From the NCBI GenBank assembly GCA_024762675.1, contig JANTGZ010000015.1, forward strand, positions 1 through 34,070: 34,070 bases of DNA, written 5' to 3'. Made by a program: the position numbers and the translations under genes. Positions 9,290 through 18,119 of this stretch are shown in pieces. Every line of letters begins with the position of its first letter. Position 1 is the stretch's first letter. The stretch is from Thermodesulfobacteriota bacterium. GTDB lineage: Bacteria > Desulfobacterota > Anaeroferrophillalia > Anaeroferrophillales > Tharpellaceae. The notes under the pieces are model-generated. The model was not told the DNA's origin, did no database searches, and saw nothing but the letters and a program-made list of their open reading frames with translations.

Positions 9290-10492
9290 TTGCGTTTACG
9301 AAATGTTTTATTTAGTTTGTTGGTTGGTGGGGCACTGTTAGTAGCCCTGGTTTACGGTTTTCGGCCGCAACCGGTTAAAGTTGATCTGGTTGTCGCCGAG
9401 AAAGGGCCTTTGACCGCAACGATCGACGAGGAGGGGCGTACCCGAGTTGTCGATCGCTATATTCTTTCGGCACCGGTTGCCGGTATGATGGCACGGATAG
9501 ATCTGGATGTCGGCGATGGACTGGTAGCTGGCGATTCACTGATTACAATCCATCCTTTGGTCTCGACCGCTCTCGACCCGCGAAGTCGGGCGCAGTCCCA
9601 GGCTCGAGTTAAGGCGGCTGATGCCGCCTTACAGGCGGCGCAGGAGGGGGTCGAAAAGGCCCGGGCTGAACTTACCCTGGTCCAAACTAAACAAAAGCGT
9701 ATCAGCAACATTGTGGCCTTGCAGGGGCTTCCTCAAGAGCGTCTGGATGAGGTGGAAAGCTGGGTTAAACAGAGCCGGGCGGGGCTTAAATCAGCTGAGT
9801 TTACAGTTGAGGTAGCACGTTATGAGTACCAGGCGGCATTGGCGGTTTTTGAGTTTGCCAAGATGACGGCCGCATCGGATGAGATTGATAAAATAGTTCT
9901 TAAAGCCCCGGTCGGTGGCCAAGTGCTAAAGCTTCTGCAGAAGAGTTCCGGAGTTGTCAATGCCGGCCAGCCCCTGCTTGAGATCGGCGATCCGCAAACC
10001 CTTGAGGTTGAGGTCGATCTGCTTTCAGCTGATGCGGTGCAGGTGCGACCGGGTATGCGAGTTCTCTTTTCTCGTTGGGGAGGAGAAAAGGAACTTTCCG
10101 GCGTTGTCAAAAGGGTCGAACCGCACGGTTTTACCAAGATATCGGCTTTGGGTGTTGAGGAACAGCGGGTTTGGGTGATTGTTGATTTCACTGAGCCTGC
10201 TGAGAGTTTACAGCGGCTTGGTGATGGTTATCGCCTGGAGGCGAGTTTTATTCTCTGGCATGATGATGAGGTTCTCAAGGTTCCGGGCAGCACCCTTTTT
10301 CGGCTTAATGATGAATGGGCTCTCTTTGTGGTTGAGGAGGGCAGGGCCCGACAGCGACGGGTCAAGATTGGTCGTCGGGGCGGAATTTATGTGCAGATTC
10401 TTTCCGGTCTTGAGGCCGGATCAACAGTCATCAACCATCCCGGCGATACTATCGTCGATGGCCGCCAAGTACGACAGTTCAGTAAAAAATGA
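9290..10492 (+). CDS. HlyD/RND-type periplasmic adaptor subunit
   Basis: 400 aa, TTG start preceded by AAGGAG; N-terminal TM, biotinyl-lipoyl-like and alpha-hairpin regions, 'IVLKAPVGGQVLKLLQKSSGVVNAGQPLLEIGD'. Confidence 0.92.
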   Translation: MRLRNVLFSLLVGGALLVALVYGFRPQPVKVDLVVAEKGPLTATIDEEGRTRVVDRYILSAPVAGMMARIDLDVGDGLVAGDSLITIHPLVSTALDPRSRAQSQARVKAADAALQAAQEGVEKARAELTLVQTKQKRISNIVALQGLPQERLDEVESWVKQSRAGLKSAEFTVEVARYEYQAALAVFEFAKMTAASDEIDKIVLKAPVGGQVLKLLQKSSGVVNAGQPLLEIGDPQTLEVEVDLLSADAVQVRPGMRVLFSRWGGEKELSGVVKRVEPHGFTKISALGVEEQRVWVIVDFTEPAESLQRLGDGYRLEASFILWHDDEVLKVPGSTLFRLNDEWALFVVEEGRARQRRVKIGRRGGIYVQILSGLEAGSTVINHPGDTIVDGRQVRQFSKK

Positions 10493-10514
10493 GATGATCT
10501 GACATTTAGAGTCT

Positions 10515-10550
10515 AAAAAACCGATACGACGCAGAAGATCGGAATTTTTA
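10515..10550 (+). terminator. Possible rho-independent terminator of the exporter operon
   Basis: AAAAAACCGAT ... ATCGGAATTTTT inverted repeat followed by a T-run. Confidence 0.35.
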
Positions 10551-10821
10551 CTTAGCCATAATTTATTGCTTTTTACTAGACTTTAGAGTTTCATTTACAT
10601 TTTCACCGACCGTGGGGCACGGACCACCGGCTTCGACCATCCCATTTTTGACGTAGGCTGCCAAGCCCGGAAAACTTGCTCTTTGAAATTAAAAAAGTTG
10701 AGAAATGTGAAGAAAGCACTTGACATTTAAGTGGTTTTGCATGTCGCGCCCTACAATATACTGTTAAAAGCGAAGGTTTATGGCGCGGCCATCTATCAAG
10801 GAAAAACCCCAACCCTGATAG

Positions 10822-11130
10822 GTGGCCGCTATGAATGGCAATCCGGGATACGGCAATATCCCTCATGCCTTCTTCGACTTTATCACATTTCTCTCCGACG
10901 CTCTACCTTTACGTTCGGTGCCGACCTTTGTTGAGTTGCTCATAGGAGCTATGCTGGCGCTGGCATGGGTTTGTTACCCATGCCTGGCTGGCTACCGGTT
11001 CCCTGAAGCATTGGAGCACTTATTACAAGTGGATCGAATACGGTCAGTGGTTATGGAATCAGGAAAAATAACTTTGTCAGCCAGGGATCTCGTCATTGAG
11101 CACCTCTTATGCTGCGTACCGATACCTTAA
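10822..11130 (+). pseudogene. Degraded transposase fragment
   Basis: 'RSVPTFVELLIGAML' in one frame and 'HWSTYYKWIEYGQWLWNQEK' in another, continuing to 'ITLSARDLVIEHL': frame-broken remnant resembling the N-terminus of IS4/IS701-type DDE transposases. Confidence 0.5.
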
Positions 11131-11234
11131 CATAGATGGTTTAGGTCGTCTGATGCGTGTAGCTTTCTAAACCTGAGGCTTTTTTAAAGCTTTGTTAAAC
11201 AAAAAATCAGCCGCATCACTTTTTTTGTCACGGG

Positions 11235-11534
11235 CTATTCTAAAGGCTCATAAAAAATAGGGTCGCCCAGCTCTTTAAGGGTGAAGTTGTAGAAAACATG
11301 ATGTCCGTCATAGTCAAGAACCCGCAAATCGTCGGTCTGATAAAGGTCACCCATGATTAAATCTAAATGCTGTCCATATTTTTCTTTCAGCATAGCTTCT
11401 GAGACTTCAAAGGCGATGAACTTCTTGATTCCCTTTGTCAATAGTTTCTCAACAAAGTCAGGATTCGTCAAGGATTCATAGGACGTTAAAATTAGAAGGG
11501 GTCCTGAACCTGTAAAAAAAATTCCCGCTTTCAT
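11235..11534 (-). CDS. Small conserved cytosolic protein of unknown function
   Basis: Internal ATG at 11534 has a strong RBS (AAAAGGAGGATTTATT-ATG); product MKAGIFFTGSGPLLILTSYESLTNPDFVEKLLTKGIKKFIAFEVSEAML... Confidence 0.65.
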   Translation of the reverse strand: MKAGIFFTGSGPLLILTSYESLTNPDFVEKLLTKGIKKFIAFEVSEAMLKEKYGQHLDLIMGDLYQTDDLRVLDYDGHHVFYNFTLKELGDPIFYEPLE

Positions 11535-11725
11535 AATAAATCCTCCTTTTGGATGCTTCAGAAACGCTTGAAAACGTTTCAATTGTTGGGATGATACGCA
11601 TTAAAAGAAGTCACGCAGCATAATGTGTAAATCAGTGGTGCGTTTTTTTGTGACCGCTTACTATAATAAAATGCTCTCAAGTTAGCAGCCAATGTCGATC
11701 TGTCCTTTGTTTTTATCCGGCAGCT

Positions 11726-12379
11726 TTACTCGTCACCGGTGAGCGGCACGAAAGATACTGACAGAATATCCCGGGCGGTAAATTTTCCATTTCTGTCCTT
11801 TTCCAAAACCTGGAGTTCCTGGGGCGTGTCGGGGTATCCTATAGGGATGACTATTCTGCCCCCGGGTTTCAGTTGCTTTTTAAGGGACGGCGGTACATAG
11901 GGAGCTGCAGCGGCGACAATGATTCCATCAAACGGGGCATGCTCCGGCCAGCCTCGATGACCATCGCCATGGCGGAGCTCAACGTTATCATATCCCAGTT
12001 TTTGAAGGCGGAGCGAGGCCGCTCCTGCCAGGGAAGAAATAATCTCAAGAGCATACACTTGCTTGACCAGCAGGGAGAGGATCGCGGCCTGGTATCCTGA
12101 GCCGGCACCGACCTCCAGAACAATATCATTGGGAGCGGGATTGAGAAGGTCGGTCATAAGGGCAACGATGAAGGGCTGAGAGATCGTCTGACCGTTACCG
12201 ATAGAAAGGGGATGGTTTGCGTAAGCCCTCGGTTTCAAGTGCTCGGGGACAAATTCTTCCCGCGGCACCCGGCCCATAGCCCCTATGACCTCGGGTCGCA
12301 GTGCCGACCTGCCTGTAAAACCTTGAGTGAGACGGCTTTCGATTTTAATGGTTCGCAGCATCCCATCAACTGTACCCAT
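11726..12379 (-). CDS. pcm: Protein-L-isoaspartate O-methyltransferase
   Basis: 'GNGQTISQPFIVALMTDLL...VLEVGAGSGYQAAILS...PFDGIIVAAAAPYVPPSLKKQLKPGGRIVIPIG'; ATG at 12379 has an AGGAGG RBS. Confidence 0.92.
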   Translation of the reverse strand: MGTVDGMLRTIKIESRLTQGFTGRSALRPEVIGAMGRVPREEFVPEHLKPRAYANHPLSIGNGQTISQPFIVALMTDLLNPAPNDIVLEVGAGSGYQAAILSLLVKQVYALEIISSLAGAASLRLQKLGYDNVELRHGDGHRGWPEHAPFDGIIVAAAAPYVPPSLKKQLKPGGRIVIPIGYPDTPQELQVLEKDRNGKFTARDILSVSFVPLTGDE

Positions 12380-12590
12380 AACCACACACCTCCTGGCTTC
12401 ATATATAATATAACACAAAATAATTAGTGATGGAGAAAGTAAATTTTTTATTCGGGGTGGACTTCTTTTGACTCATCTTGAAAATATGTTAGAATAGAAG
12501 GGTATCCAGCAATTTCTTTGTGTGGGTGCCGTATGATTATACAAAAAGAATGAATTGCTTCTGAAAGTCTAACTGGAGGAGGACGTAAAA

Positions 12591-13340
12591 ATGATTGTAT
12601 CTTCTTACCTGGTTATTGTGTCATTGGTTATTGCTATACTGGCACTTTCTTTGAGAGTTGTTAAGGAGTATCAACGTCTGGTGGTCTTTTTTCTCGGTCG
12701 TTTTCAGGTGGTAAAAAAACCGGGTCTGCGCATTATTATTCCCGGCATTCAGCAGGCAGTCCGGGTCGATCTGCGGGTCATCACCATGGATGTCCCCAGT
12801 CAGGATGTTATCTCTCGGGACAATGTGACGGTCAGGGTTAACGCCGTACTCTATTTTCGGGTGGTTGATCCGGAAAAAGCCATTATCCAGGTAGAGGATT
12901 ATTACAACGCCACCAGCCAGTTGGCCCAGACCACCCTGCGCTCAGTGCTGGGCCAGCATGAACTCGATGAGATGCTCTCTGAACGGGAAAAGATGAATGC
13001 CGACCTGCAGGAAATTATTGATAAACAATCCGATGCCTGGGGCATCAAGGTGACTAATGTCGAGATTAAGCATGTGGATCTTAATGATAGTATGGTTCGG
13101 GCCATTGCCAAGCAGGCGGAGGCTGAGCGCGAACGCCGAGCTAAGGTAATCCATGCCGAAGGAGAATTGCAAGCCTCTGAAAAACTGCTGGCTGCTGCCA
13201 ACGTCATCGCCCAAAATCCTCAGGCCTTGCAACTCCGCTATTTGCAGACCTTAAACGATATTTCCAATGAAAATGCCACCACCGTTATTTTCCCCCTGCC
13301 CATGGACTTGATGCGGGCATTTATAGAGAACAAAGAGTGA
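12591..13340 (+). CDS. Slipin/stomatin-like SPFH-domain protein
   Basis: 249 aa; '[68 protein letters not shown]'. Confidence 0.93.
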   Translation: MIVSSYLVIVSLVIAILALSLRVVKEYQRLVVFFLGRFQVVKKPGLRIIIPGIQQAVRVDLRVITMDVPSQDVISRDNVTVRVNAVLYFRVVDPEKAIIQVEDYYNATSQLAQTTLRSVLGQHELDEMLSEREKMNADLQEIIDKQSDAWGIKVTNVEIKHVDLNDSMVRAIAKQAEAERERRAKVIHAEGELQASEKLLAAANVIAQNPQALQLRYLQTLNDISNENATTVIFPLPMDLMRAFIENKE

Positions 13341-13358
13341 GGGTGCAAAAGGAGGGTT

Positions 13359-13571
13359 ATGACTATTCATCGCATTACCCCGGCAGAGGCTTATCACTAT
13401 TGTGATCCTCAAGAATTTAGTTTTGAAACCACGGCTGAGATTGAAACCCTGACCCACTTCATCGGGCAGGAGCGGGCCCTCGAAGCGGTCGATTTCGGTA
13501 TCGGCATACGGCAGTCCGGGTTCAATCTTTTTATCGTCGGGCCGGAAGGTTTCGGCCGTCCTGAAGCATAA
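13359..13571 (+). pseudogene. Truncated Lon-related AAA protease (N-terminal fragment only)
   Basis: 70 aa with RBS; 'YHYCDPQEFSFETTAEIETLTHFIGQERALEAVDFGIGIRQSGFNLFIVGPEGFGR' matches the N-terminus of LonB-like AAA proteins, then ends 'PEA*' at the nucleotide-binding loop. Confidence 0.75.
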
Positions 13572-13590
13572 ATCAGCTTGCAGTGTTCTT

Positions 13591-15231
13591 TTATATTTGA
13601 TCGGCTGAAACAATAAAATTTGTTCTACAGACCAGCCCTGTAGCCTGACACACATGGTCTGCATAGCCGGCACCCGCCTCGGAAAAAACATTATAGGCAG
13701 CCGTGGCACCAGCCTCCTCAAGCTCCAGTCGATGATCTTCAAAGAGGGCCGCAGCCGTAATCGGACCTTCAAAACCGGCTCCCTTGATTTCCTGAAGGGC
13801 CAAAAGGTTTGCTTGTTGTTTTGTCAAGGTAAGCATGATGATTTTGATTTTTCTTAAATCAATTTTACGCCATAAATCATGATCAGTGACATCTCCCCAG
13901 ATAACATTTCGCCCGGCCTTACGATGTTCTTCCACGATTCTCTTATTATAATCCACAGCCATGACTCTATTTGAAACGCGACTTCTGGTGGTTTCATATG
14001 CCATTGTGCCAAAGGGACCCATGCCAAAAATAATAATATCGGCACCCCCAAGGTCTAAATCGTGATCTTCTGCAAGGCGAGTGTTGGTTTCAAAACGACG
14101 GAGAAAGTTAGCAAAACAGTCATAAATAAAATTTGCTTTGATATTTAATGGCGCGGCCGCGAGGAAGGAAAATGTAAGCGCCAGTGCCGCAATGATAAGC
14201 CATTCAGAACCAAGCCACTCTTTTTTAGCGGCTATTGCCATAACAAGTAAGCCGAATTCGGAATAATTGGAGAGTGTGATAGCGGCCAGCGTGCTTGTTC
14301 GGGCACGAAGTTTAAAACGGGTCATTACAAGAAAATATAATATTGACTTAAGCAGAAGCACCCCCGTAAGCGCAAGGGCGATGAGCACGTGTTCCATTTG
14401 GGGCAGTCCGGTAAGCCCAACCTGGAAAAAGAAACCGACCAGAAAGAGGTCCTTGAAGCCTAAAAGCGAGCGGGACAGTTCAGAAGAACGCTCATGGGAA
14501 CCCACCAGCACACCGGCAATTAATGCCCCAAGGTCAGGTTTGAGACCCACAAGAGAGAAGCTGGTCGTACCAATTACCAACGCAATAAAAAAACCTGATA
14601 ACGGAAGCATCTCTCCATGACCGATGTGATCGATGAAATAAAGTAAAAGAGGTCTGGCAACAAGCAATACGAGAGGCAGGGATAAGGCCCATAGAGAGGG
14701 CCATTCGCCCTTTGAGATGGTGAGAAAAAAGACAGCCATCAGGTCCTGCATGATAAGAATGCCTATTGAGGCCCTTCCATGCAAGGCATTCATTTCCCCT
14801 TTTTGTTCAAGGAATTTAACGGCAAATACCGTACTTGAAAAACTCAAGGCAAAAGCGACCAAAGCAATCTGCTGTAGACTGAGGTCTGCAAATAAAATTA
14901 AACCAATGGTCGGTGCAACTAAAATGAATAAGAAAAAAAGTAAAATCGTCCCTATGGCATGAACAGTAGCACCACCCCAGATCACAGGTTTGGCAAGCCC
15001 TTTAAGGTCAAGTTTCAGGCCAATGGTGAACAGCAAAAGGAAAATGCCAATATCTGCTATCTCTTCCAAGGCAAGCGAACCATTGGTCAGGCCAAGAAAA
15101 TTCATGAGAAAACCAGAGAGCAGAAACCCTAGCATTGGAGGCAAATTAAGACGCTTGAAGACAAAACCGGAAAGAAAAACGCTAGCGATCCAGATACTGT
15201 TAATATATGGTGCAGTGTTCAGAAAATCCAT
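13591..15231 (-). CDS. Monovalent cation:proton antiporter-2 (KefB/CPA2-type) with C-terminal TrkA-N domain
   Basis: 546 aa; 'LPPMLGFLLSGFLMN...IGIFLLLFTIGLKLDLKGL' and 'DIIIFGMGPFGTMAYETTRSRVSNRVMAVDYN'. Confidence 0.9.
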   Translation of the reverse strand: MDFLNTAPYINSIWIASVFLSGFVFKRLNLPPMLGFLLSGFLMNFLGLTNGSLALEEIADIGIFLLLFTIGLKLDLKGLAKPVIWGGATVHAIGTILLFFLFILVAPTIGLILFADLSLQQIALVAFALSFSSTVFAVKFLEQKGEMNALHGRASIGILIMQDLMAVFFLTISKGEWPSLWALSLPLVLLVARPLLLYFIDHIGHGEMLPLSGFFIALVIGTTSFSLVGLKPDLGALIAGVLVGSHERSSELSRSLLGFKDLFLVGFFFQVGLTGLPQMEHVLIALALTGVLLLKSILYFLVMTRFKLRARTSTLAAITLSNYSEFGLLVMAIAAKKEWLGSEWLIIAALALTFSFLAAAPLNIKANFIYDCFANFLRRFETNTRLAEDHDLDLGGADIIIFGMGPFGTMAYETTRSRVSNRVMAVDYNKRIVEEHRKAGRNVIWGDVTDHDLWRKIDLRKIKIIMLTLTKQQANLLALQEIKGAGFEGPITAAALFEDHRLELEEAGATAAYNVFSEAGAGYADHVCQATGLVCRTNFIVSADQI

Positions 15232-15428
15232 AACTTCAGTCTGTTGAGAGAAGAACTCCCCTCCTGGAAAAATTTCATTATATCGAAGTCAACCTGGTCG
15301 TTAAATGCTGGAGATTAATTTTGCGTCTTTGCTGTTGTCGTTCCAGCCGCGTCGATAACCTCAAATAAAAACCGGAGTGCTTCCGTTAAAAAGCACATCC
15401 TGTTATATTTTTGTTATCTCCCCTTGAA

Positions 15429-15965
15429 TCACCAATAGGCCGGATCATTGAATTCCTTAACACATGTAGGGCGGTCATTGATAGTCGGAATGGACTCGCC
15501 CGTTAAGGACTGCCCCTGCCAACCTTCCGGCATTGAAAGTTTAAGCGGAGCCTGAATTATATTTTCAGGCAGAGCACGAAACCCTACTTTGGAGTAAAAA
15601 GATGGATCTCCGTATGTGATAACTACAGCCACTGATCTATTTTTAAGTTCATTAAGAGCATAATTGATAAGCTCCTGTCCAACGCCCTTTCCTTGATACT
15701 CTGTACAAACTGCAACAGGAGCAAGCATGTATACCTGGATGGCTTCTCTAAATTGAAGACGAGTAAAGAAAATTGCTCCAACAATTGATTCTTCTTCATA
15801 TGTCCCGAAGCAGATTATTTCGTGATTGTCGACTCTTGAAGATAGTTTTGAGGCAAGATCTCCAACTAACTCACCTTCTTTCTTTCCCTCAAAAGAAGTG
15901 AAAGCCGACGTGAAAAGTCTTGTTACTTCGTCTTGGCAGTTTTTGTTGAGAATTTTGTGATTCAT
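15429..15965 (-). CDS. GNAT family N-acetyltransferase
   Basis: 178 aa; 'MLAPVAVCTEYQGKGVGQELINYALNELKNRSVAVVITYGDPSFYSKVGFRAL'; RBS GAAGGAGAAGTC-ATG. Confidence 0.9.
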   Translation of the reverse strand: MNHKILNKNCQDEVTRLFTSAFTSFEGKKEGELVGDLASKLSSRVDNHEIICFGTYEEESIVGAIFFTRLQFREAIQVYMLAPVAVCTEYQGKGVGQELINYALNELKNRSVAVVITYGDPSFYSKVGFRALPENIIQAPLKLSMPEGWQGQSLTGESIPTINDRPTCVKEFNDPAYW

Positions 15966-15994
15966 GACTTCTCCTTCAAATCGCTTGGCGCATC

Positions 15995-16080
15995 AGTTTA
16001 GTGACAACGCCGCAAATCACCCAGCCGCGCCGAGAGATGACAGAAAACGACGAGGCGGCTATTTGTGGTCGGATGAATTT
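15995..16080. repeat. Long imperfect inverted repeat (attC-like fold possible)
   Basis: CCGCAAATcacccAGCCGCgcc ... gaGGCGGCTATTTGTGG with spaced, bulged arms; CGTTATGT/ACATAAC at the outer right end. Confidence 0.3.
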
Positions 16081-16098
16081 GCATTCGTTATGTGCTTT

Positions 16099-16365
16099 TT
16101 ATTCGTAATGCGTCCAAAGTCTTATAATCTTAACAATTTTTTCCTCTTGAAAAACCTGATAAACAAGCCTGTGTTGGATGTTTATTCTCCGAGAGTAAGA
16201 TCCAGCCAGATCTCCAATTAGCTTTTCGTAGGGAGGTGGATTTTGGAAAGGGTTTTCCGAGATTGTTTCAAGTATTTTTTGCGCTTTATACTTCAAACCT
16301 GCATTAGCTAGTTTTTTGGCATCTTTCTGAGTCTGCTTTGTGAACACCAGTTTCCAATTCACCAA
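16099..16365 (-). CDS. yoeB: Type II toxin, Txe/YoeB family
   Basis: 88 aa; 'LIGDLAGSYSRRINIQHRLVYQVFQEEKIVKIIRLWTHYE'. Confidence 0.93.
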   Translation of the reverse strand: MVNWKLVFTKQTQKDAKKLANAGLKYKAQKILETISENPFQNPPPYEKLIGDLAGSYSRRINIQHRLVYQVFQEEKIVKIIRLWTHYE

Positions 16366-16601
16366 TCAAGCTCCTTGGAACATTTTGATAAATCCTCATC
16401 CAAACCTTTTTTAATTGACTCTCTCATGCCTGGAATAGATAATAAGTAAAGCGTTTCAGAAATAGCATTCCAATCCTCCTCAGAAACCAAAACAGCGTTG
16501 GCTCTTTTTCCCGTAATCACAATCGGTCGGTGTGAAGATGCTGCTTCATCAATTAGAGAATAAAGTTTTGAGCGCGCTTCAGTCGCATTTAATATAGTCA
16601 T
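16359..16601 (-). CDS. yefM: Type II antitoxin, Phd/YefM family
   Basis: 'MTILNATEARSKLYSLIDEAASSHRPIVITGKRANAVLVSEEDWNAISETLYLLSIPGM'; ATG at 16601 with GGAGG RBS; overlaps the toxin gene. Confidence 0.93.
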   Translation of the reverse strand: MTILNATEARSKLYSLIDEAASSHRPIVITGKRANAVLVSEEDWNAISETLYLLSIPGMRESIKKGLDEDLSKCSKELDW

Positions 16602-16818
16602 ATCATTACCTCCAGGCTGCAACGTACGCATTAGCGAGCGTGATGTCAAGTGATATTTTGGGCACATAAAGTTTGCATAAGGGGCCGGCCATGACGTTGG
16701 CTGCCAACTTTGCAGCAGCAACCATGGTGGAATTTCCCAAAAAAATTGGCAGTGCTCACCGGCAGGAGTAAGTCACTGATCCGGCTGAAGCCGGGGAAAG
16801 CATAAAGGGGGAAGAACT

Positions 16819-16960
16819 ATGCTTAAAGGAAAAAAGCCATTATTTTCGGCGAACGGGATGATATCTCCGGCAAAACTGTGAGCACCTGCCTAATTGCCGC
16901 CGGAGCTGAAATCGTCTATGAGGCGACCGCCTGTTTTGTCTGAACCTCAGCCGGCACCGG
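16819..16960 (+). pseudogene. grdA: GrdA-like (glycine/sarcosine/betaine reductase selenoprotein A) N-terminal fragment, frameshifted and truncated
   Basis: Restoring one A in the A-run near 16829 gives [50 protein letters not shown]; the CFVU(T)xAG motif is typical of GrdA; homology is lost after about 16960. Confidence 0.65.
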
Positions 16961-17034
16961 AATGGTTTCATATGATTTCGATGAATTTACCCATAAAACA
17001 CTACTTCATCATTTTGTTTTATTCGATATTTCTT

Positions 17035-17213
17035 GTGCAATTACTGCAGATAAAATAAGACATGTTTTCTATCAACCCGACAATCGGCTGTCCGATTTTG
17101 TTGAAAAGTCCGATAGCCCGACGTACATCCGCCAACGCAACTTCCTGTGGGGTGGTTATCATCAAAATCGAACAGTGGGGAATAAGCCTGAGCAATTGTA
17201 ATTGATGGATCAC
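17035..17213 (-). pseudogene. Internal fragment of Mrp/NBP35-family P-loop ATPase
   Basis: 'HCSILMITTPQEVALADVRRAIGLFNKIGQPIVGLIENMSYFICSNC' matches Mrp; both ends of the protein, including the P-loop, are missing. Confidence 0.75.
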
Positions 17214-17234
17214 CGATTTAGCTCAAGGTCAATT

Positions 17235-18119
17235 TTAAGAAGTTGTATTGCCAGCTACGGTGCGAAAGCCTGCGACCAGGTCAAGTAGTTCCGAAGTGAT
17301 AACCGATTGACGGACATTGCGGTAGCGACCGGTCAACTCCTCCAGGTGTTCCTGGATGTTCTTTTCCGCCTGCTGTAGAGAGAGCAAACGGCTGGCCTGC
17401 TCACTGGCCAGGGATTGAACCTGGGCCCGATAGATGGTGACAAAAAGATATTGTTGGATCAGGGCGGAAAAAAGTTTATGCGGTGGGATGGCGCTGTAGG
17501 GGAGGCTTCTTCCCGGCCACTTTTTTTTCATAAGTTCGCGCAGTCGTTCGTTGTCCAGAGGCAACAATGGGACTTTGCTGGGCAAACCGCCACTTCCCGG
17601 CTCATACTGGTTAAAAAAAAGATCAATTCTCTTCATTCCCGATTTTTGTCGCCAGCGGTGAAGGATAAGAATTATCTCATAGACATGACGATTTACTCCA
17701 GCCAGGGAACCAGGTGACCAGAGTGTTTTACCAGGTTCAAGGTTTGCGGCTTCCAGTCGGGCTGCAATCCTGGCTCCGGAAACCAGAATTTGAGGTGGTT
17801 GCGGAGTTTGGGCTCTCACCTGATTTTTTTGTAAAAATTCTACCAGTTTCTCGTTAAAATGCCCGCACAGTCCTTGATCTGATCCAAAAACAACCAAGCC
17901 TTGTTGCTTTTCTTCTCCTTCACCACTACTCGGCAGGCCGGTTTCTCTGATCACGGCTTGCAGGCCGGAATCAATAGTCTCCTGATAGGCATCAAGGGAG
18001 TGGGCGGCCTGCTCATACTGACGGATATTTACGGCTGACAGGGTTTTCATGCTTTTGACAATGGACTGCAGTTTGCCACTGGTCTCGATATGTCTTCGTA
18101 AGGTGTGGAGACTCTCCAT
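17235..18119 (-). CDS. atpG: N-type ATPase gamma subunit
   Basis: 294 aa; 'LHTLRRHIETSGKLQSIVKSMKTLSAVNIRQYEQA', 'VVFGSDQGLCGHFNEKL'; last gene of the atpDCQRBEFAG order. Confidence 0.9.
   Translation of the reverse strand: MESLHTLRRHIETSGKLQSIVKSMKTLSAVNIRQYEQAAHSLDAYQETIDSGLQAVIRETGLPSSGEGEEKQQGLVVFGSDQGLCGHFNEKLVEFLQKNQVRAQTPQPPQILVSGARIAARLEAANLEPGKTLWSPGSLAGVNRHVYEIILILHRWRQKSGMKRIDLFFNQYEPGSGGLPSKVPLLPLDNERLRELMKKKWPGRSLPYSAIPPHKLFSALIQQYLFVTIYRAQVQSLASEQASRLLSLQQAEKNIQEHLEELTGRYRNVRQSVITSELLDLVAGFRTVAGNTTS

Noticed and set aside
11568-11582. Catabolite-repression cre site
   Set aside because: The palindrome does not fit the cre consensus at the terminal CA positions; kept only as a generic LacI-family-like palindrome.
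16962-17201. 79 aa plus-strand ORF
   Set aside because: Its C-terminal half is antisense to the recognisable Mrp fragment and its N-terminus is the tail of the GrdA fragment; not a plausible gene.
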